Shown in pieces: positions 9,252 to 20,630 of a DNA stretch of 64,000 bases. The translations under genes were made by a program, and so were the position numbers. Under the pieces are notes generated by a model. The model worked only from the letters and a program-made list of their open reading frames with translations. It made no database searches and was not told where the DNA came from. How positions within the stretch are numbered: the stretch's first letter is position 1; every line of letters starts with the position of its first letter. Source of the stretch: Prorocentrum cordatum (taxonomy: Eukaryota > Sar > Dinophyceae > Prorocentrales > Prorocentraceae); assembly GCA_963575745.1 (NCBI GenBank), contig CAUYUJ010021660.1, forward strand, positions 367,136-431,135, given 5' to 3'.

Positions 9252-9600
9252 TATAGAGTGGCCTTCCGCACATCTAGCCACCGCGCCTGGGTTGTAGGTC
9301 AGCTGCCTCTTGAATACTTGCAGGGATGTCGTGGGGATGCTTCTCGGGGGCGTTTTTTGGAGGTGGTTCTAGGGGTGTCTTGGGGCCTCTTGGGTTCGTC
9401 TCGGGGGCCTTTCGAGTCTGGTTCGGCCTTCGGTGGGCTTATTAGGGTTTCCTCGGGCTCTCGGGCGGCCTGTTGGCGGTCTCGGGAGTCATTTGGGGGC
9501 GGAGGGCGTAGGGCGTCAGTTCGCTTTGCCCCTCTTTGGCCGTCTTGGGGCCGATTGGGGCCGTTTCGGGGGGAGGTCGCCCAGTTCATCCTGGACAATT
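9252..9600 (+). repeat. CCTCTTGGGG-type dispersed element, copy 1 (+)
   Basis: The left end GAGTGGCCTTCCG...CCACCGCGCCTGGGTT matches 53656-53698. It is followed by about 300 bp of degenerate 10-11-bp words of the type GGGGCCTCTTGG, then GGGGGCGGAGGGC and CCCCTCTTTGGCCGTCTTGG, which match 53860-53930 and the reverse complement of 53090-53190. The open frame through it is a by-product. Similar, weaker words continue to about 9970. Confidence 0.75.
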
Positions 9601-11190
9601 TTTTCCCGCGTCGAGTCTATCGGCAAGAACGTTCTTCTAGGCGAACTCATCTGGATGAAGTTGCCCGGGGAAACCCTATCAGATGAGTCTGTTTGCGGGA
9701 CGTCTCGTCTTTAGATGAATTCGTATTCGGGTGAATTCGTCTTTTGGCGAACTGGCCCCCGAAAAGCTTTCTGGGCGAATACGTCCTGATATATTTGTCA
9801 GAATGAAGCGTATTTGGGTGAAGCGGTCGGCTTGTGTCTCAGGGGCCTTAGAGGCTGTGTCGGGGCCCGTTAGGGCTCTGGCTGACATGAGGGCCTCGGG
9901 GCCGTCTTGGGGCCTTTTTGGATTGTCTGGGGGCCTTGTTTGGGGCCTCTCGGGCCGTCTTGGGGCGATCTTGAAAGGGGGGCGGTGCATGTCACACGCC
10001 TTGCAACGCCAAGGAGGTCGGTGGATTTGATCTTCCTTGTTCGCAGCTGCGCGAGGTGTTGCTTATATAAATAAAATATTCCGTTTTCTGTTGGCGTTCG
10101 ATCGTTATCCAGCATTGCACCATCACCACCCCCATTTCCCTTGTGCCCCGTGGATTTGTACAGCGAGGTTATCGTTGTTCTTTTCAATATGTTTTAAATA
10201 TAATGTCGGTATATCACTTAGTCAGTCCCGCCTCCCGCTTATGATTCGGAGATTTTGCCCATGAGTCAGTCATGTACGTCAGCCCTGCGGGCTAGTCCCA
10301 TTCGTTTTGGCTCATTCGTCCTACTCGCTTCGGCACTCTACTCGTTCCACCGTTCAATTACATCCCTTTTTCCCCGTCCAGGTAGCGGTGGTGGTGGTCG
10401 TGTTCCTGTTTCTTCCGACACCTTTTCCCGCATACCTCCAACATCTTGACAAAGTGTTGTTGCCGTTGTTCGTTTTGTATGCCTTGAGGCTATGTGTCGG
10501 GCCCCACTGGGTTGTCGCAGAATGAGAGTCGGGATGATAAGCGGGTCAAGAGAAGGGCCCGTGCTGTTTGGCGGCCGAGCTCTGAATAAAGGTCCACACG
10601 ACATTGGAGGCTACGTCAAGACGCTGAAGTGAGGAACGGTTCGGGTTCGGACTCGGGTGCGCTGTTCTTTAGATCCTTCCATGTTTGTTCCTCTCGCGCT
10701 CTTCGTGCACCCAGGCGTTGTTGAGCCAAACGTTGGCTTCGTGCCTGACTTAGCGTTACTTCTTGTAGCAGATTGACTGACTGTATGGGTGCGGTTCTCT
10801 CCTCTGTCACAGGCTGTCCGCTGAAAGTATTCGTGGGCGCGCACATCCCAATCTGCCTGAGCCGCATGTCTACTTCTGCAGTCGGGGGGTCCTTTGCCAA
10901 TCATATCTTTCCGTGCGGGGAAAGCGGGGTGGGCCAAAACCAAACTGGACCGCCTTCCTCAATCATGCCTCTGCGTCTTCGGACGGCGTTGGCTCGAAGG
11001 ATGCCTGGCATCCTTGCTGTGCTCCGGCACTGGCCAACCAACTTCGTTGCCCGGTTGTTGTCACTTGGACACCCACGGGCCGTGCATTGTTACAGGAGGT
11101 AAATCTCGCGTTGGCAATGCGGCTGCCCCAGCGCGGGCGTTCAAGGTTAAACGCAACCAGAGTCTTGGATGCGGCCGACTGCCATTTTTT
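9601..11190. other. no supported gene; mixed unique sequence
   Basis: 9600-9970 continues degenerate GGCCTTGG-like words. A short AT-rich pocket lies at about 10055-10220, including TATATAAATAAAATATT near 10065. Open frames up to about 110 codons occur on both strands at 10.6-11.1 kb, but none has a recognisable motif or a convincing composition. Confidence 0.6.
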
Positions 11191-11192
11191 TG

Positions 11193-11260
11193 CGCTATCG
11201 GAAGGCCGCGATCGTTCAAGGCTGAACTATCCACGCGCTGTCAGAAACCAACGCCGACCT
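11193..11260 (+). repeat. GATCGTTCAA palindromic element, copy 1 (+)
   Basis: The block GCTATCGGAAGGCCGCGATCGTTCAAGG-type sequence followed by CTGAACTATCC and GTGTCAGAAACC-like sequence aligns with 37631-37715 (+) and 40058-40150 (-). The centre is an inverted repeat, GATCGTTCAA/TTGAACGATC in the best copy. A partial second centre (GCGTTCAAGGTTAAACGC) is at 11127-11144. Confidence 0.65.
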
Positions 11261-12225
11261 CGTCGAGACGTCGCACCCTGCATGCTCAAGACTGGCCCTG
11301 GTTTCACTTTCTCCTGGCCTTCTCTCGCCCTCTGACCTGCGAGCATTGAGCGAGCAGCGGCCCAGGGAGGTTCGGTGCCGCAGCGCCGCCGGCATGCAGA
11401 AGAACGGACAACGGCACAAATGTAATCTTTCAGACGTCCGCGCGAATTTCTTGGGTCGGTGTTGGTTTCCTGTTCCCGCAACGACCCCAGGGTTCCTTTT
11501 GAGCTCATTCAGCGTCTGAGCTCGGCTGGCCTCGATCGGGTCCACGATCGAACCCACTCGGCAGCCGAAGGAACTCCATGCCCATTGCCCGGCGCACGGG
11601 CTCAGACGCCTCCCTCGCCGCCGCTCGCGCGCCCTGCTCGCCGGAGAAGTTGGGAGCGGAGCCCAGCGCCGACCCAAGAAGTCCACGCGGAGCTCCGAGA
11701 GGTTGCTCTTGTCCCTTGTTGTGCTCTTCCGGAGTGGTGTGGGTGCCGCCGCTCGTGCTCTAGCCGCCATCTGGATGCATTTTGCGGCACCCGCTGGCGT
11801 CGCGTGTTGCCAACATGCGCCCCTGGCCCAAGGCATCCCCTGAGGTCGGGGCGTCGCAGCTTCGAACCGGGCGCATACGTCTGGCTTCGGACCCCCGAAT
11901 CCTTACTGATCGATCCAACTGCTCGAGGAATACCACTGAAGTATGGCTCCCCTTGCGGTTTTTTTCCTTTTCAGATTTTTTTTGTGATGAGACATGATGG
12001 TGCAGCGTTGTTACTTCGCGGCATCGGATCTAAGAAGATTGTCCAGAGCCGCCGGGGAGGCCATGGCCGTCTTCGGTCAGTCCAGTCTGCGGCCCAGGGT
12101 GGGCCCAGTGAAGCTGCAGCGTGGCCAGGTAAGTTGGAAATGCCTTCGGCCAACGGCCTTTCTGTCAAGACCCATCAGATCTAGAGAAGGAGGCAGCGGC
12201 ACCAACCATTAACATCAGACTTTCG

Positions 12226-12282
12226 GAGGTCCCCGCGGATTTCTCGTGTCCAGCGCCAACTCAGGAGATCCGCGGGGACCTC
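12226..12282. repeat. perfect 15-bp-arm inverted repeat
   Basis: Arms GAGGTCCCCGCGGAT (12226-12240) and ATCCGCGGGGACCTC (12268-12282) are perfect reverse complements with a 27-nt loop. No coding region abuts it. A hairpin-forming mobile remnant or a structured RNA end are both possible. Confidence 0.8.
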
Positions 12283-12507
12283 AACACAATGTATGTCTAT
12301 GCCGTGTTTTTGTTGGCCCCGCGCACACGGGGGGGGTCCCCAGAGGGGCCGCCTTCTCACAAGGCGGACGATTCTTAGAAAAAAGGGGCCGCCTTATAAG
12401 GGCTGGAGGTTTCTGGGCATGCCTTTTTTAGACACCTGGAATGCCTTCAAGAAACATGTTTTCCACCAGCTAGGCTTGCTTACGGGGTTCTCATTTGATT
12501 AAAGTCA

Positions 12508-12623
12508 CGGTGCCTCGGCGTCTTATTTTGCCCGTTGTTCGGAGATTCCCCGGGTTCCCCGTCCTCGGTGCCTCGGGGGGTTAGATTGCCCTGTGCTCGG
12601 AGATTCCCCGGGTTTCTCGGGTT
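12508..12623 (+). repeat. 58-bp tandem duplication
   Basis: CGGTGCCTCGG, TTGCCC-TG-T-CTCGGAGATTCC and CCGGGTT blocks recur with starts at 12508 and 12566. The second copy runs into TGGTAGCTCAGAG and GGGTTCGAATGCC (12628-12660), which look like tRNA A and B box words but are too close together for a tRNA. Confidence 0.7.
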
Positions 12624-12721
12624 CCTGGTAGCTCAGAGTTTCCACGGGTTCGAATGCCAAACAATTCCAAACAATGCCAAGACATGCAGAGCGCTGCGCC
12701 CATGCAGTAGGACTCCGTCGG

Positions 12722-13072
12722 TTGATTTAGTCATCACCCTGCGTTGCCGCCGCATCGCCGCCACGCCGCTGCGTGACGAGGATGCCTGCCGAAGCTGTTT
12801 CGGTTGCGATAGCAAAAGAGCGCCCCGTCCCGCCGCTCGCGCGCACCCTTCGGGCGCCCTCCTCGGCTGGCCGGGTCTCGTCCGTCGATCGTGGCCTTAG
12901 CTTAGCGGTGCACTCACTTAAGCAATGGCGGGGAAAATACGTCCCTCATCAGTCGCGTGAACCTGAGCAAGGAACTATTACAGGAAAAATGTCATCAATA
13001 ATAACACGAAATTGCTTAGCCGATTTATCGGGTTGCGAAAGCTTCCCTCCGGACGGAGAGCTGGCAAAACAC
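12722..13072 (+). repeat. 351-bp dispersed repeat, copy 1
   Basis: Aligns end to end with 35480-35830 at equal length. Shared landmarks are TTGATTTAGTC, TGCGTTGCCGCCGCATCGCC, GAAGCTGTTTCGG, GAGCGCCCCG, GGGCGCCCTCCTCGG, GGTCTCGTCCG, GGTTGCGAAA and TTCCCTCC-GA-GGAGA. Identity is roughly three quarters by eye. It lies immediately upstream of the copia-like region, so it could be part of a terminal repeat or leader, but no second copy ends that element. Confidence 0.85.
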
Positions 13073-13100
13073 GGGTTACCAGCCGAAAGTTCATTCACCG

Positions 13101-13487
13101 ATGAAAGTGACGTCGCGCGAGGGAGAAACTATGTTATTCCCCTCGGTGGACGATGCACTCAGGAAAGAAGACCAACGCCACGGCTTAAGCATGAACGTTC
13201 CTGTCGCTGCTTCCACCGAACATGTCGGGGGGCAGCGCTCGCGTGCTGATTCGGATATCAGCTGGGGCGCATCTTGCGGCGATGGGCGCCGCCCAAATAT
13301 TCCGAGGGCCAGTGGCAACGTTAAGCCCGACTGGCACGAGCGCGGCGAGCAGATGGTGGCGCCGATCGCCGGCCACCCTGGCGTCGCCGTGAACCTCTCG
13401 GAGGACGAGCAGGACCTAGGGCTTACCTCGTCAGATGAGCATGTCTCCAGTCGCCGATCAGACCGCTCGCCTATACTGGAGTGCTGA
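13101..13487 (+). CDS. hypothetical 128-codon frame upstream of the copia relic
   Basis: Begins ATG and reads as balanced protein-like sequence (MKVTSREGETMLFPSVDDAL..., KPDWHERGEQMVAPIAGHPG, NLSEDEQDLGLTSSDEHVSS), unlike the Arg/Pro frames of the surrounding DNA. No domain is recognised. It directly follows the 351-bp repeat and precedes the coiled-coil region, so it may be the N-terminal part of the retroelement polyprotein. Confidence 0.3.
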   Translation: MKVTSREGETMLFPSVDDALRKEDQRHGLSMNVPVAASTEHVGGQRSRADSDISWGASCGDGRRPNIPRASGNVKPDWHERGEQMVAPIAGHPGVAVNLSEDEQDLGLTSSDEHVSSRRSDRSPILEC

Positions 13488-14139
13488 CCTGCCGTCGGGA
13501 GGGGAAACTGTGGGGACCCTGGCGTCAGTTATTCTGCCCCCCTGGCCGACAAACCACTGTTTGCGTTTGCGCCTTTCGCCGACTGCTAGGAGGCCGCGCC
13601 CCCCCCGAACACTCCCTCGAGCGGGGTCTCGCGGCAATCGCGGAGCGCCAGCCCGCGGGCAGCCCGGCCAGGATCTCTACCCAGCCAAGGCGCGCGACGG
13701 TCAGTTTCTCAACGACGTCCCCGGTCGCGAGAAAGGTCTGATGGCGCACCAGAGAGCGGGGCAATGCGCGCCCCGGGGGGGGGGGCCGGCAGCTGCGCGG
13801 CCGGGCCACCTCCCGCCCGCCGCCCAGCCCGACTCTCGGCCATCTACCCCGGCGCCCGAGACCCCGGGCCCACGCGCTCGCTCCCCCCGCAAGAGGAGCT
13901 CGGACAGAAGCAGACCGAGGGCGTCGCGACCGCGGACGGGCGCGCCCGACCCGTCGATTCTCTCAGGCCGGCCGAGCCCGCTCAGCACGCGCATCGATGC
14001 GCAGTGCTCTCGCTCCGGGGCGCCGTGCGCGGCGGCCCCTGAAACGCGGCGCCCTGGGGCGCTTGGCCAATGCGAGAAACCGGCGTGTCATGAGTGCCCC
14101 GGGGTCCGCGGCCTCTGCAACCTGAACTTCATGCGCCGC

Positions 14140-15640
14140 GCGCGTCGCGCCCCAACCTCGCGCGACCGCGCGGGATGGCGCGCGGGCAAGTGGCGCGAGG
14201 CCGAGGAGAGAAAGAGGCTCGAGATCACAAGGGCCCGAGCGAGACGTGGCCGAAATTCGCGAGCAACAGCGACAATCGGAACTCCAGCAACGGGCTGCCG
14301 TCGCTCTCCAGGCAGAGCGGGGCCGAGCGGCAACGATGAATGCCGCGATTTGTTTTTGCGGGGCGCCGCCAGGCGGTCGCCGCTGCGTCCGAGCGCCGCG
14401 CGCAATTGCGCGAGAATCGCCTTGCAGAAGGGGGCCGGGCGCGTCGCTGGGGGGGGGGCGGGGGGGCGGCGAGGCTCGGCGCGCGACTATGTCGCGCGCA
14501 GCCCATGGGGCTCCAGGAAGCAGAAGATCGGAGCGCGCGCCCAGCGGCAGAGGCAGCCGCTGCCGTCAAGCAGTCCGAGTCAGACCGCGCCGCTGCAGAG
14601 CTGAGAGCGCGCGCGGGGCGCGGCGCTCCGCGCGCAGTCCCAGGCGACAGGTCGTTGCTCAAGAGGCGAATGCGAGCAATGCTCGCTCCGCTGCCGAAGT
14701 CCGAAACGCTTCGGGAAAGGCGCGGCAAATCGAGGTGCGCGCCGCAGAGGGAGTCGTCGCCGACGTTCGACTGCAGAAGGCCGCGCAGACGACGCAGAAC
14801 TCGGATGCTGAACGGGGCGAGCTCCATCGCAAGGCCAACGAGCGCCAGGCGCAGTGGAATCCGATCGAGGCGTCTTCGGCGGCGCCGGCGGGGGCCGCAT
14901 CATCTGCGGCTCCTGCTGTTGTCGCTGCGCGAGCTCACCCGCCGCCGGCGCCGCCCTCGGCGGGAAAACCGACTGCGCCGAGACAGCGCGAGCGCCGCCA
15001 TTGCACGGGCGCGCCGCGGTGGTTCATCGCCCTCAGGACGGCCTGCCACGATTGCAAGTCATGCCAGAGGAGCATTTGCGATGAGTAGTGGCCCCCAGAA
15101 GACGCCGCGCACGCCCAATGCTCCGAGCGCGAGGCGGCGCGGAGAGATGGCGCGGCCGGGAGAAGGCATCGAAGAAAAGAGGATGAGGAATGCGACGAAC
15201 AACAATCATGAGGAACGGATCGCCGCTGCCTCTGCGCTGGGGGCCGGCCCTGTTCACTGCGCGCCGATGCCTGCGCCCGCCGGCGGGCGCGCCCCGGGCG
15301 GCGATCAGCGCCGGGCGGGGAATGCTGAGTCAAGGGGGCTGCGCGAGTTCGAACGGGCCCCCATGGCCGAGAACGAGAGACTCGCAGAAATGCTCGAACG
15401 CGCGACGCAGCGGGGGGGGGGGGCCGCGCCAGGGCGCAGGCCGAGCGCAACGCGAGGGGCCAGGAGATGCGCGGACAGCGCGCCGAGGCTGCTGCTGCGG
15501 CGCAAAAGCAGGCCCAGGAGATTGAGAGGAAGGCTGAGGCCGAGGCTCAATTTCGAAAGGATACCAAGGCCCAAGCTGAGCGAGCTCGAGCTCGCCTCGA
15601 TACCTCTCCCCCAGGATGCACGCCGCTAGGGCCGGGGGGC
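14140..15640 (+). pseudogene. coiled-coil N-terminal region of a retroelement polyprotein, frameshifted
   Basis: Ala/Glu/Arg/Gln-rich heptad-like sequence moves between the three + frames: EIREQQRQSELQQRAAVALQ near 14246, ASERRAQLRENRLAEGGRA near 14390, EVRNASGKARQIEVRAAEGV and QNSDAERGELHRKANERQA near 14700-14860, MAENERLAEMLERATQ near 15364, and AAAAQKQAQEIERKAEAEAQ near 15490. Each switch is near a G or C run. Composition and position before Gag suit the long coiled-coil leader often seen in dinoflagellate copia polyproteins, by recall. No intact frame spans it. Confidence 0.5.
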
Positions 15641-15674
15641 TCGCCCATCATCTTCAAGCAAGGAGACGAGTGGG

Positions 15675-17054
15675 ATGAGCCGAGTCCCCCGAAAAAAGGC
15701 GCCAGCCTTGAAGCATCCAGGCTCCAGCCCTTCAGACGACGATGGCGGAGACGATGATTATGATGAGGGTGGCGAGTGCTACTGTCCTGAAGATGAGGGG
15801 GGCCATGCCTCCGATGGAGGAGGCGGCGGCGATTCCTTTCGCCAGCGTCGCCGCGGCGGGGGGCCGCCAGACGGCGACGCGACCGGCGGCGGCGGGGGCG
15901 GAAGAGCACTCGTTCCCCTCGCGGATGCGGTTCCCGCTGCTGCGCAGCGCTGGAACGACGCCGGCAAGACCGAGATGACAGTCTTGGAAGCGATCCCCGA
16001 CGCCGCCGACTACAATCGATGGCAACGCAACGCGGTCAGGGCAGCAGCGTCAGCATCGCCAAACTGCGCGGGGACGTTGTGACGGAGGAGACAAAGGAGT
16101 CTAATGAATATGGCCGATTTGCCTGGCTTGGCCAGATGAACGCAGCGGGCCTCATGGCCAAGGTCGACAGGGCAGGCAGGGATAGACGATCCCCCTCTCA
16201 GCGCCGCCACCTTGCGAGCGAGATTGGAAGGCCAGACATTTCCACGCAAGCCGCCAGGAACATGGTGAAGGGTCGTGAGATCCTGCGCATCGTAGCCGCC
16301 CACGTGACCGCCCGTCAGGATCATGGCCAGTCGCGCACGCTCGCGGATCTAATGGAGACGAAGGTCCGCGGCGCGGGCGAGGGAGCGGGCGGCGACCAAT
16401 CCCAGTTCTGCGACGGGCAGGTGGAAACGCTCAACGAGATGGAAGGGCTGAATGACTCCCGCCGCCCCGCTGCGCAGGAACATTTCCGCCGACGAATGCG
16501 TGCAGGAGTGCCTTTACATGCAATTCGCGCGAGAGATCCATGATCATTCCGGCGACGAGTACGGCGCAGGAACGAAGACACGCGAGTGGTCTCCATCAAA
16601 GGTCAGCGATTTCATTCGCGTGGGGCGCGGTCAGATCAGGCGCGAGAAACAGCGGAAGACGCTGAACGCCCGCGGCCTTCCCGCGGGAGGCGCGGGCAGC
16701 GGCGGAGGGGGCGAAGAAGCCAGCGGGGGCGGGCCGAGCCTCTACATGAAAGACGGACGCCCCAAGAAGTCGGTCGCCTGCAAGCGGCCCCTCGCGAGCT
16801 CAGCGTCGTCGCGCGCGCCCGAAAGGAAACGGCGGCCCCGCTGCCCCCGGACCGGCCGCGCCGCGGCTGCCCCCGGCGGCAAGGGCGGCGGACAGAGCAA
16901 CGAAAAGAAGAAGGAGAAGGACAAAGAGAAAGGCGGTGAGAACGTCAAGGCGAACGCTGCGCCTGGGCCACGCGACAACAAGGATACGTCAAAGGGGAAT
17001 GGTATGGGCCAGGAGAAGCGACAGTGCCGGGTGCATCTGGCCGGACAGACCTGA
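15675..17054 (+). pseudogene. Ty1/copia-like Gag, frameshifted
   Basis: Three overlapping + frames make one Gag-like protein. 15675-16082 starts with an acidic Gly/Asp linker (DDDGGDDDYDEGG, DGGGGGDSF), then reaches EAIPDAADYNRWQRNAVRAA. 16019-16543 has ASEIGRPDISTQAARNMVKG, REILRIVAAHV and LADLMETKVRG. 16452-17054 has ADECVQECLYMQFAREIHDH and SPSKVSDFIRVGRGQIRREK, then a basic nucleic-acid-binding tail. The order W-x-NAVR, GREIL, DLMETK, C-Q-E-C-L and S-DFIR matches the Gag of dinoflagellate copia elements as I recall it. In the living element this would be the capsid. Frame changes near 16060 and 16470 make it a relic or an indel-rich assembly. Confidence 0.6.
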
Positions 17055-17456
17055 CATTTTGGGAAGGATTGTTGGGGCAGGGTCAACGCCCCTGGACTTC
17101 CGTGACACGACCGGCCGGCGCCCGGCGACTGCGCTGCAGGCGCTGGCCGGGAGGGGCCCGAGGCAGAACGCATATGTCTTGCCCCGAGCGAGGAGGAAAG
17201 TAGCGCCGCGCGCTGCTCCCGCAGGCTTCTGCACTGGATCAGGATTCCAAGCGCCGCCGCTCGGCGCGTTGGCCAGTCTGCGACGAGACTCTCGCGGGGG
17301 CGTTCAAGACCGCGAAAACGCCGCATCTGAGCGCGACGACGATGGTCTGAATTCCCGTCGCACAAGACGCAATCGACCCGCATATGAAATTGCCGAGGCG
17401 CTTCCAGGCAGGGGGAATCACGTCGCCCCCGAGCGCGGCCCTGGACCTGCCGAAGA

Positions 17457-18197
17457 ATGGGGGGCCGAGCCGAGGCGCCCTCTCAAGGGGGGCAGATGCC
17501 CAGACGCGTCATTCCGTCAGTAGACCAGGTAAGGCGCGCATCGGCCCGAACACGCCTCAACTGGCCACTTGGACTCTTCGATCGATTCGCAAGGAGACGA
17601 CATTGGTGCCAAGTGCACGGGGGGGCGCTTTCGAGTCTGAGTTTCGGTGGTAGAGCGCGAACGTGCAAGGTGAAGGTCCATGGGCAGATGGCGTTTGACG
17701 ACGCCGCTGCTCTTGATCCGGAGGTCTGGCGCATGTGGGTTGGTTGCGGACAACAGTCCGACGGCGAGCTCAGTGATGCCAGCAGTGAGCACGACGGCGA
17801 CTATGTCTCCGCTGTGTCTACTGAGAAACAGCGGACGGCTGAGGGGGCCAGGAAGGCCGGCCTTGTGCGTATTGGATCCACGTAGGTCATCGTCGACGCG
17901 GGCTGCGGCTCCAACTTGAATTCCTTTTAATGCCTGCGAGGCGCGGGGATGATAGGTAAGATCTCCCTGCTGGCCATCCACGTCACCCTGAACACGGCAG
18001 AGGGTCAGTCACGAGCCTTCGGCACGGTCGGGATCGCCAGCGACAAGCTGGGCGGTGGGGAGATGGAAACAATCGCCACGCCGGAGACTACAGCTTCCAC
18101 GGGGGAACCGGCAGAGCACCATGCCTGTTGCTGCCTCGGGGAAGAAGGCTGGATCTCTCAGTCGAGGGCAAGATCGCTTATCTCACGAGCCAAGTAG
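17457..18197 (+). pseudogene. copia aspartic protease region
   Basis: One + frame with only two internal stops (17883-17885 and 17928-17930). The upstream part has ALDPEVWRMWVGCGQQSDGE and acidic Ser-rich sequence. Directly after the first stop comes VIVDAGCGSNLNSF, with the DAG active-site triplet at 17895-17903 (family consensus D-S/T-G; here Thr/Ser is replaced by Ala). About 30 codons later IHVTLNTAEGQSRAFGTV matches the protease flap-side TANG-like motif. The protease would release Gag, integrase and RT. The two stops and the Ala suggest inactivity. It lies in the expected place between Gag and integrase. Confidence 0.6.
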
Positions 18198-18706
18198 ACG
18201 AGGCAGCTCCCGCGGGTCCGCCCGGTTTCGAGCGGTGGGCACGTTTGGAGATCTGCGCGAGGTCTATCCTGAACGAGCCTGGCACGATGGGTGGCCCCTC
18301 GTTCCAGGCGATCAGGCACCGCGCAACCCTTGGGCCTCGCTCGCGGAAGGTGATAGCAGGAGGCTTTGTCGCAAATGCCAAGTTGGACATCCACTCGGGC
18401 AGCGCCGAAGGGGTTCTGACCACGGGCGGCGCAGTTTCACCGATGTCTGATGCGCTCGCCGATTTCTACGACGAGCCCCACGAAGCGGCGAGACCTGGGT
18501 GGGCGAACGCGGACGCGGGTCTTGTTAGCAGAAGCACCTCGTCGGCACCGATGCCCGACTGCGGCCGTGCTGCCGGCGCGCGACGCCTCGACCGAATGGC
18601 GGGCGAGGCTGCGTTTCGCCGCCCGACGGCGGCACCTGCCCCAGGCGACGAGGAGATCGCCGAGGCGGCGCCCGAGGGGCGAGGAGCCGTGGAGGTAATG
18701 AGTTGA
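18128..18706 (+). pseudogene. protease to pre-integrase linker
   Basis: Open + frame of 192 codons overlapping the end of the protease region. LDLSVEGKIAYLTSQVDEA near its start resembles the L-V...YL segment that follows the copia protease. The rest is Ala/Arg/Glu-rich linker without motifs (ADFYDEPHEAARPGWANADA). Placed here by its neighbours more than by its own sequence. Confidence 0.35.
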
Positions 18707-19650
18707 CGATCGCGGCGATGACCCAATGGGAGAGGCAGGGCCCGATGGGGGCGACCAAGTACGAGCGCCTCCAGCGCGTGGCCGTCTCCCGGCAGCACCT
18801 GCTCACGCGCGCTCCGGAGAGCCCGTTTTGTCTTTCGTGCCAGCGGACCAAGATGTTAAGGGCGCAACAGAGGCAGAAACAAAAACGCAGCATATCAGAC
18901 CATACTCTGAGCCGACGATGTTCGGGGGCCTGTGCGCCATGGGCCATTGGTTTGCGTCTGACGAGCTATCGGGGGAATTCCGCGGGGAAACCTCCTGCGC
19001 GACGCCGCGCGGCCGGCGCGCGGGATTTCGGGCAAGCCAGAGCACTCGCCACAGGTCGTCGGGGCACGTGGTCGATGTCTCCGCGATCCTCGGGGCGTCT
19101 GCCGAGAAGCTAGACTGCATCTACGCGGGCGCGGCGCCCGAGCTCAAGAGGGCATGCGCAAATCGCTGAACGCGCGTCCTCTGGTCTATTGCGGCTCATG
19201 ATTGCACGCGGCCCGAAGAGAAGAAGCAAAACTCAGCGGCGAACAGAGCAAATGCCATCGTGCAGGGTGGGGCCAGAACTGTTCTCACGGCGGCGGGCTG
19301 GCCTGCTCCTTGCTGGGTCTTCGCCGCCCCTCACTTCTGCTTGTGCCGCGATGCGCAGTAGAGTGGAACTGGCGGGTCGGCGTGGGAAAGAAGATGCGGC
19401 GCCGTCTTCGATGGGCCCCTTGCGCTGCGCGGCCCAGCCGCGCGGCGCGCGCCGCCGCCCGAGTCTCGCGCCGAGCAGCCCGGACACGGGTCGGCACGTA
19501 CTGGGGTGTGTCCACCATGCGGGAGGGCGAGTAGGACCCGACCATGATTGCGCGCCCTTCGAGCAGCTGGAAGGACTCAATGTCAAGACTTGGCGTGGAG
19601 ACAGACGGGCGCATCGTGGAAAGGTCAGAACAGATCTGGGCTGACATAGA
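18703..19650 (+). pseudogene. copia integrase region, decayed
   Basis: The pre-integrase zinc motif is clear: HLLTRAPESPFCLSCQRTKM (18780-18860) has the H...C-x2-C spacing of the copia GAG-pre-integrase domain. In the next frame MFGGLCAMGHW stands where the first catalytic Asp segment is expected, and LDCIYAGAAPELKRACANR (about 19110-19168) aligns with the usual SDNAPEL segment with both acidic residues lost. A third frame gives TRPEEKKQNSAANRANAIVQ and RTVLTAAGWPAPCWVFAAPH (about 19208-19330), matching the RP-x-N-A-ERAV...GLP-x-WP-A-HFC region. VHHAGGRVGPDHDCAPFEQL (about 19505) fits the C-terminal G-PGGRW-DY motif. Missing catalytic residues imply a dead integrase. Confidence 0.6.
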
Positions 19651-19695
19651 CGTCGAAGCGGGCTTCGCTTCGGGCCAAGACGGGATAGCTACAAT

Positions 19696-20630
19696 ATGCC
19701 CGCGGGAGCTGCTGTGCATTTCCCTTTGAGGAAAGCCTACGACCTTGCATTTGCAACGATGCCTTCGGTCGATCTGGGCGATCTGCTGTTCGGCGACTAT
19801 GTCGCCAGCAGCGAGCCGAAGAAGCCCCCGGACGGCGGCCAGTCGCAAGCGGACAAGCTGGGAGCAAAGTTGAGGTTGAGATACCGCTGCGCCCTTCCAA
19901 CGACGAGGGGGCGGGAAAGGCGGCTGTCGGCGCGGCGGAAGAGGGCCCGGCGGACGACGAAGGACCCTCTGGACCTCTTCCTGCCCCGCCGTTGCCAGCG
20001 CGCGCCAAGCGGGGAGCTATGCGATTCGCAGGTGCCGGTGCCGGGAGCGGCTCGTTAGCTGAGAAGAAGGTCACTCCTGCAAGACAATCCAGATTCATGG
20101 CTGCCCCCGAGGGGGGGGGCCCAAGCTCGACCATATCACGGCGCGTTCCACCCAGAATCTGAAGACAGGCGAATGCTTCGAGCGCAACGCCGTCGCAGTG
20201 GCCAAGTCTCGCGAGGACCTTAGTCAGCCGCTGCCGCTGACGGGCTTGGTCAAGACAACTCAGATTCGAGTGGTCTTCAATTGCGACCCAGGATATCGGG
20301 CCCCCGACGCCGTTCAGAGGGATGAGCCTGCACGCGGAAAGGCTTGGCTGAAGTGGACTCAGAAGGACTCGACAAATCCATGCATCCATCCAGATCGGCG
20401 GTGGAAGATGGGGGGCCCAGCTAGAGCAAAATCGACTGCTGAGTTCAAGGCAGAGGAAAAGAGGATTCCATGGGCTCGCGGGCCCGGGGCCGAACGCCGA
20501 GCTGCTGCAAGAAATCGGGATCGCGGTTCCCCGTCCACCGATCAAGTGCATCATGCCAGCTTCGGGCCAGAACATCTCGCCCGCCGCGGCGTCTGGTAAC
20601 TCTGTCACGGGCGCTGCGGCAAAGGATGAC
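19696..20630 (+). pseudogene. integrase to RT linker of the copia relic
   Basis: 19696-20058 (+) begins VHFPLRKAYDLAFATMPSVD and continues into an acidic then basic linker, as in copia elements after the integrase C-terminus. 20198-20599 (+) gives REDLSQPLPLTGLVKTTQIR and mixed sequence with no diagnostic motif. The low motif content means this is assigned by position between the integrase and RT segments. Confidence 0.35.

Noticed and set aside
12628-12660. tRNA-like A and B box words (TGGTAGCTCAGAG and GGGTTCGAATGCC)
   Set aside because: They are only about 20 nt apart and no acceptor or anticodon stem can be drawn. At best a truncated tRNA-derived fragment.
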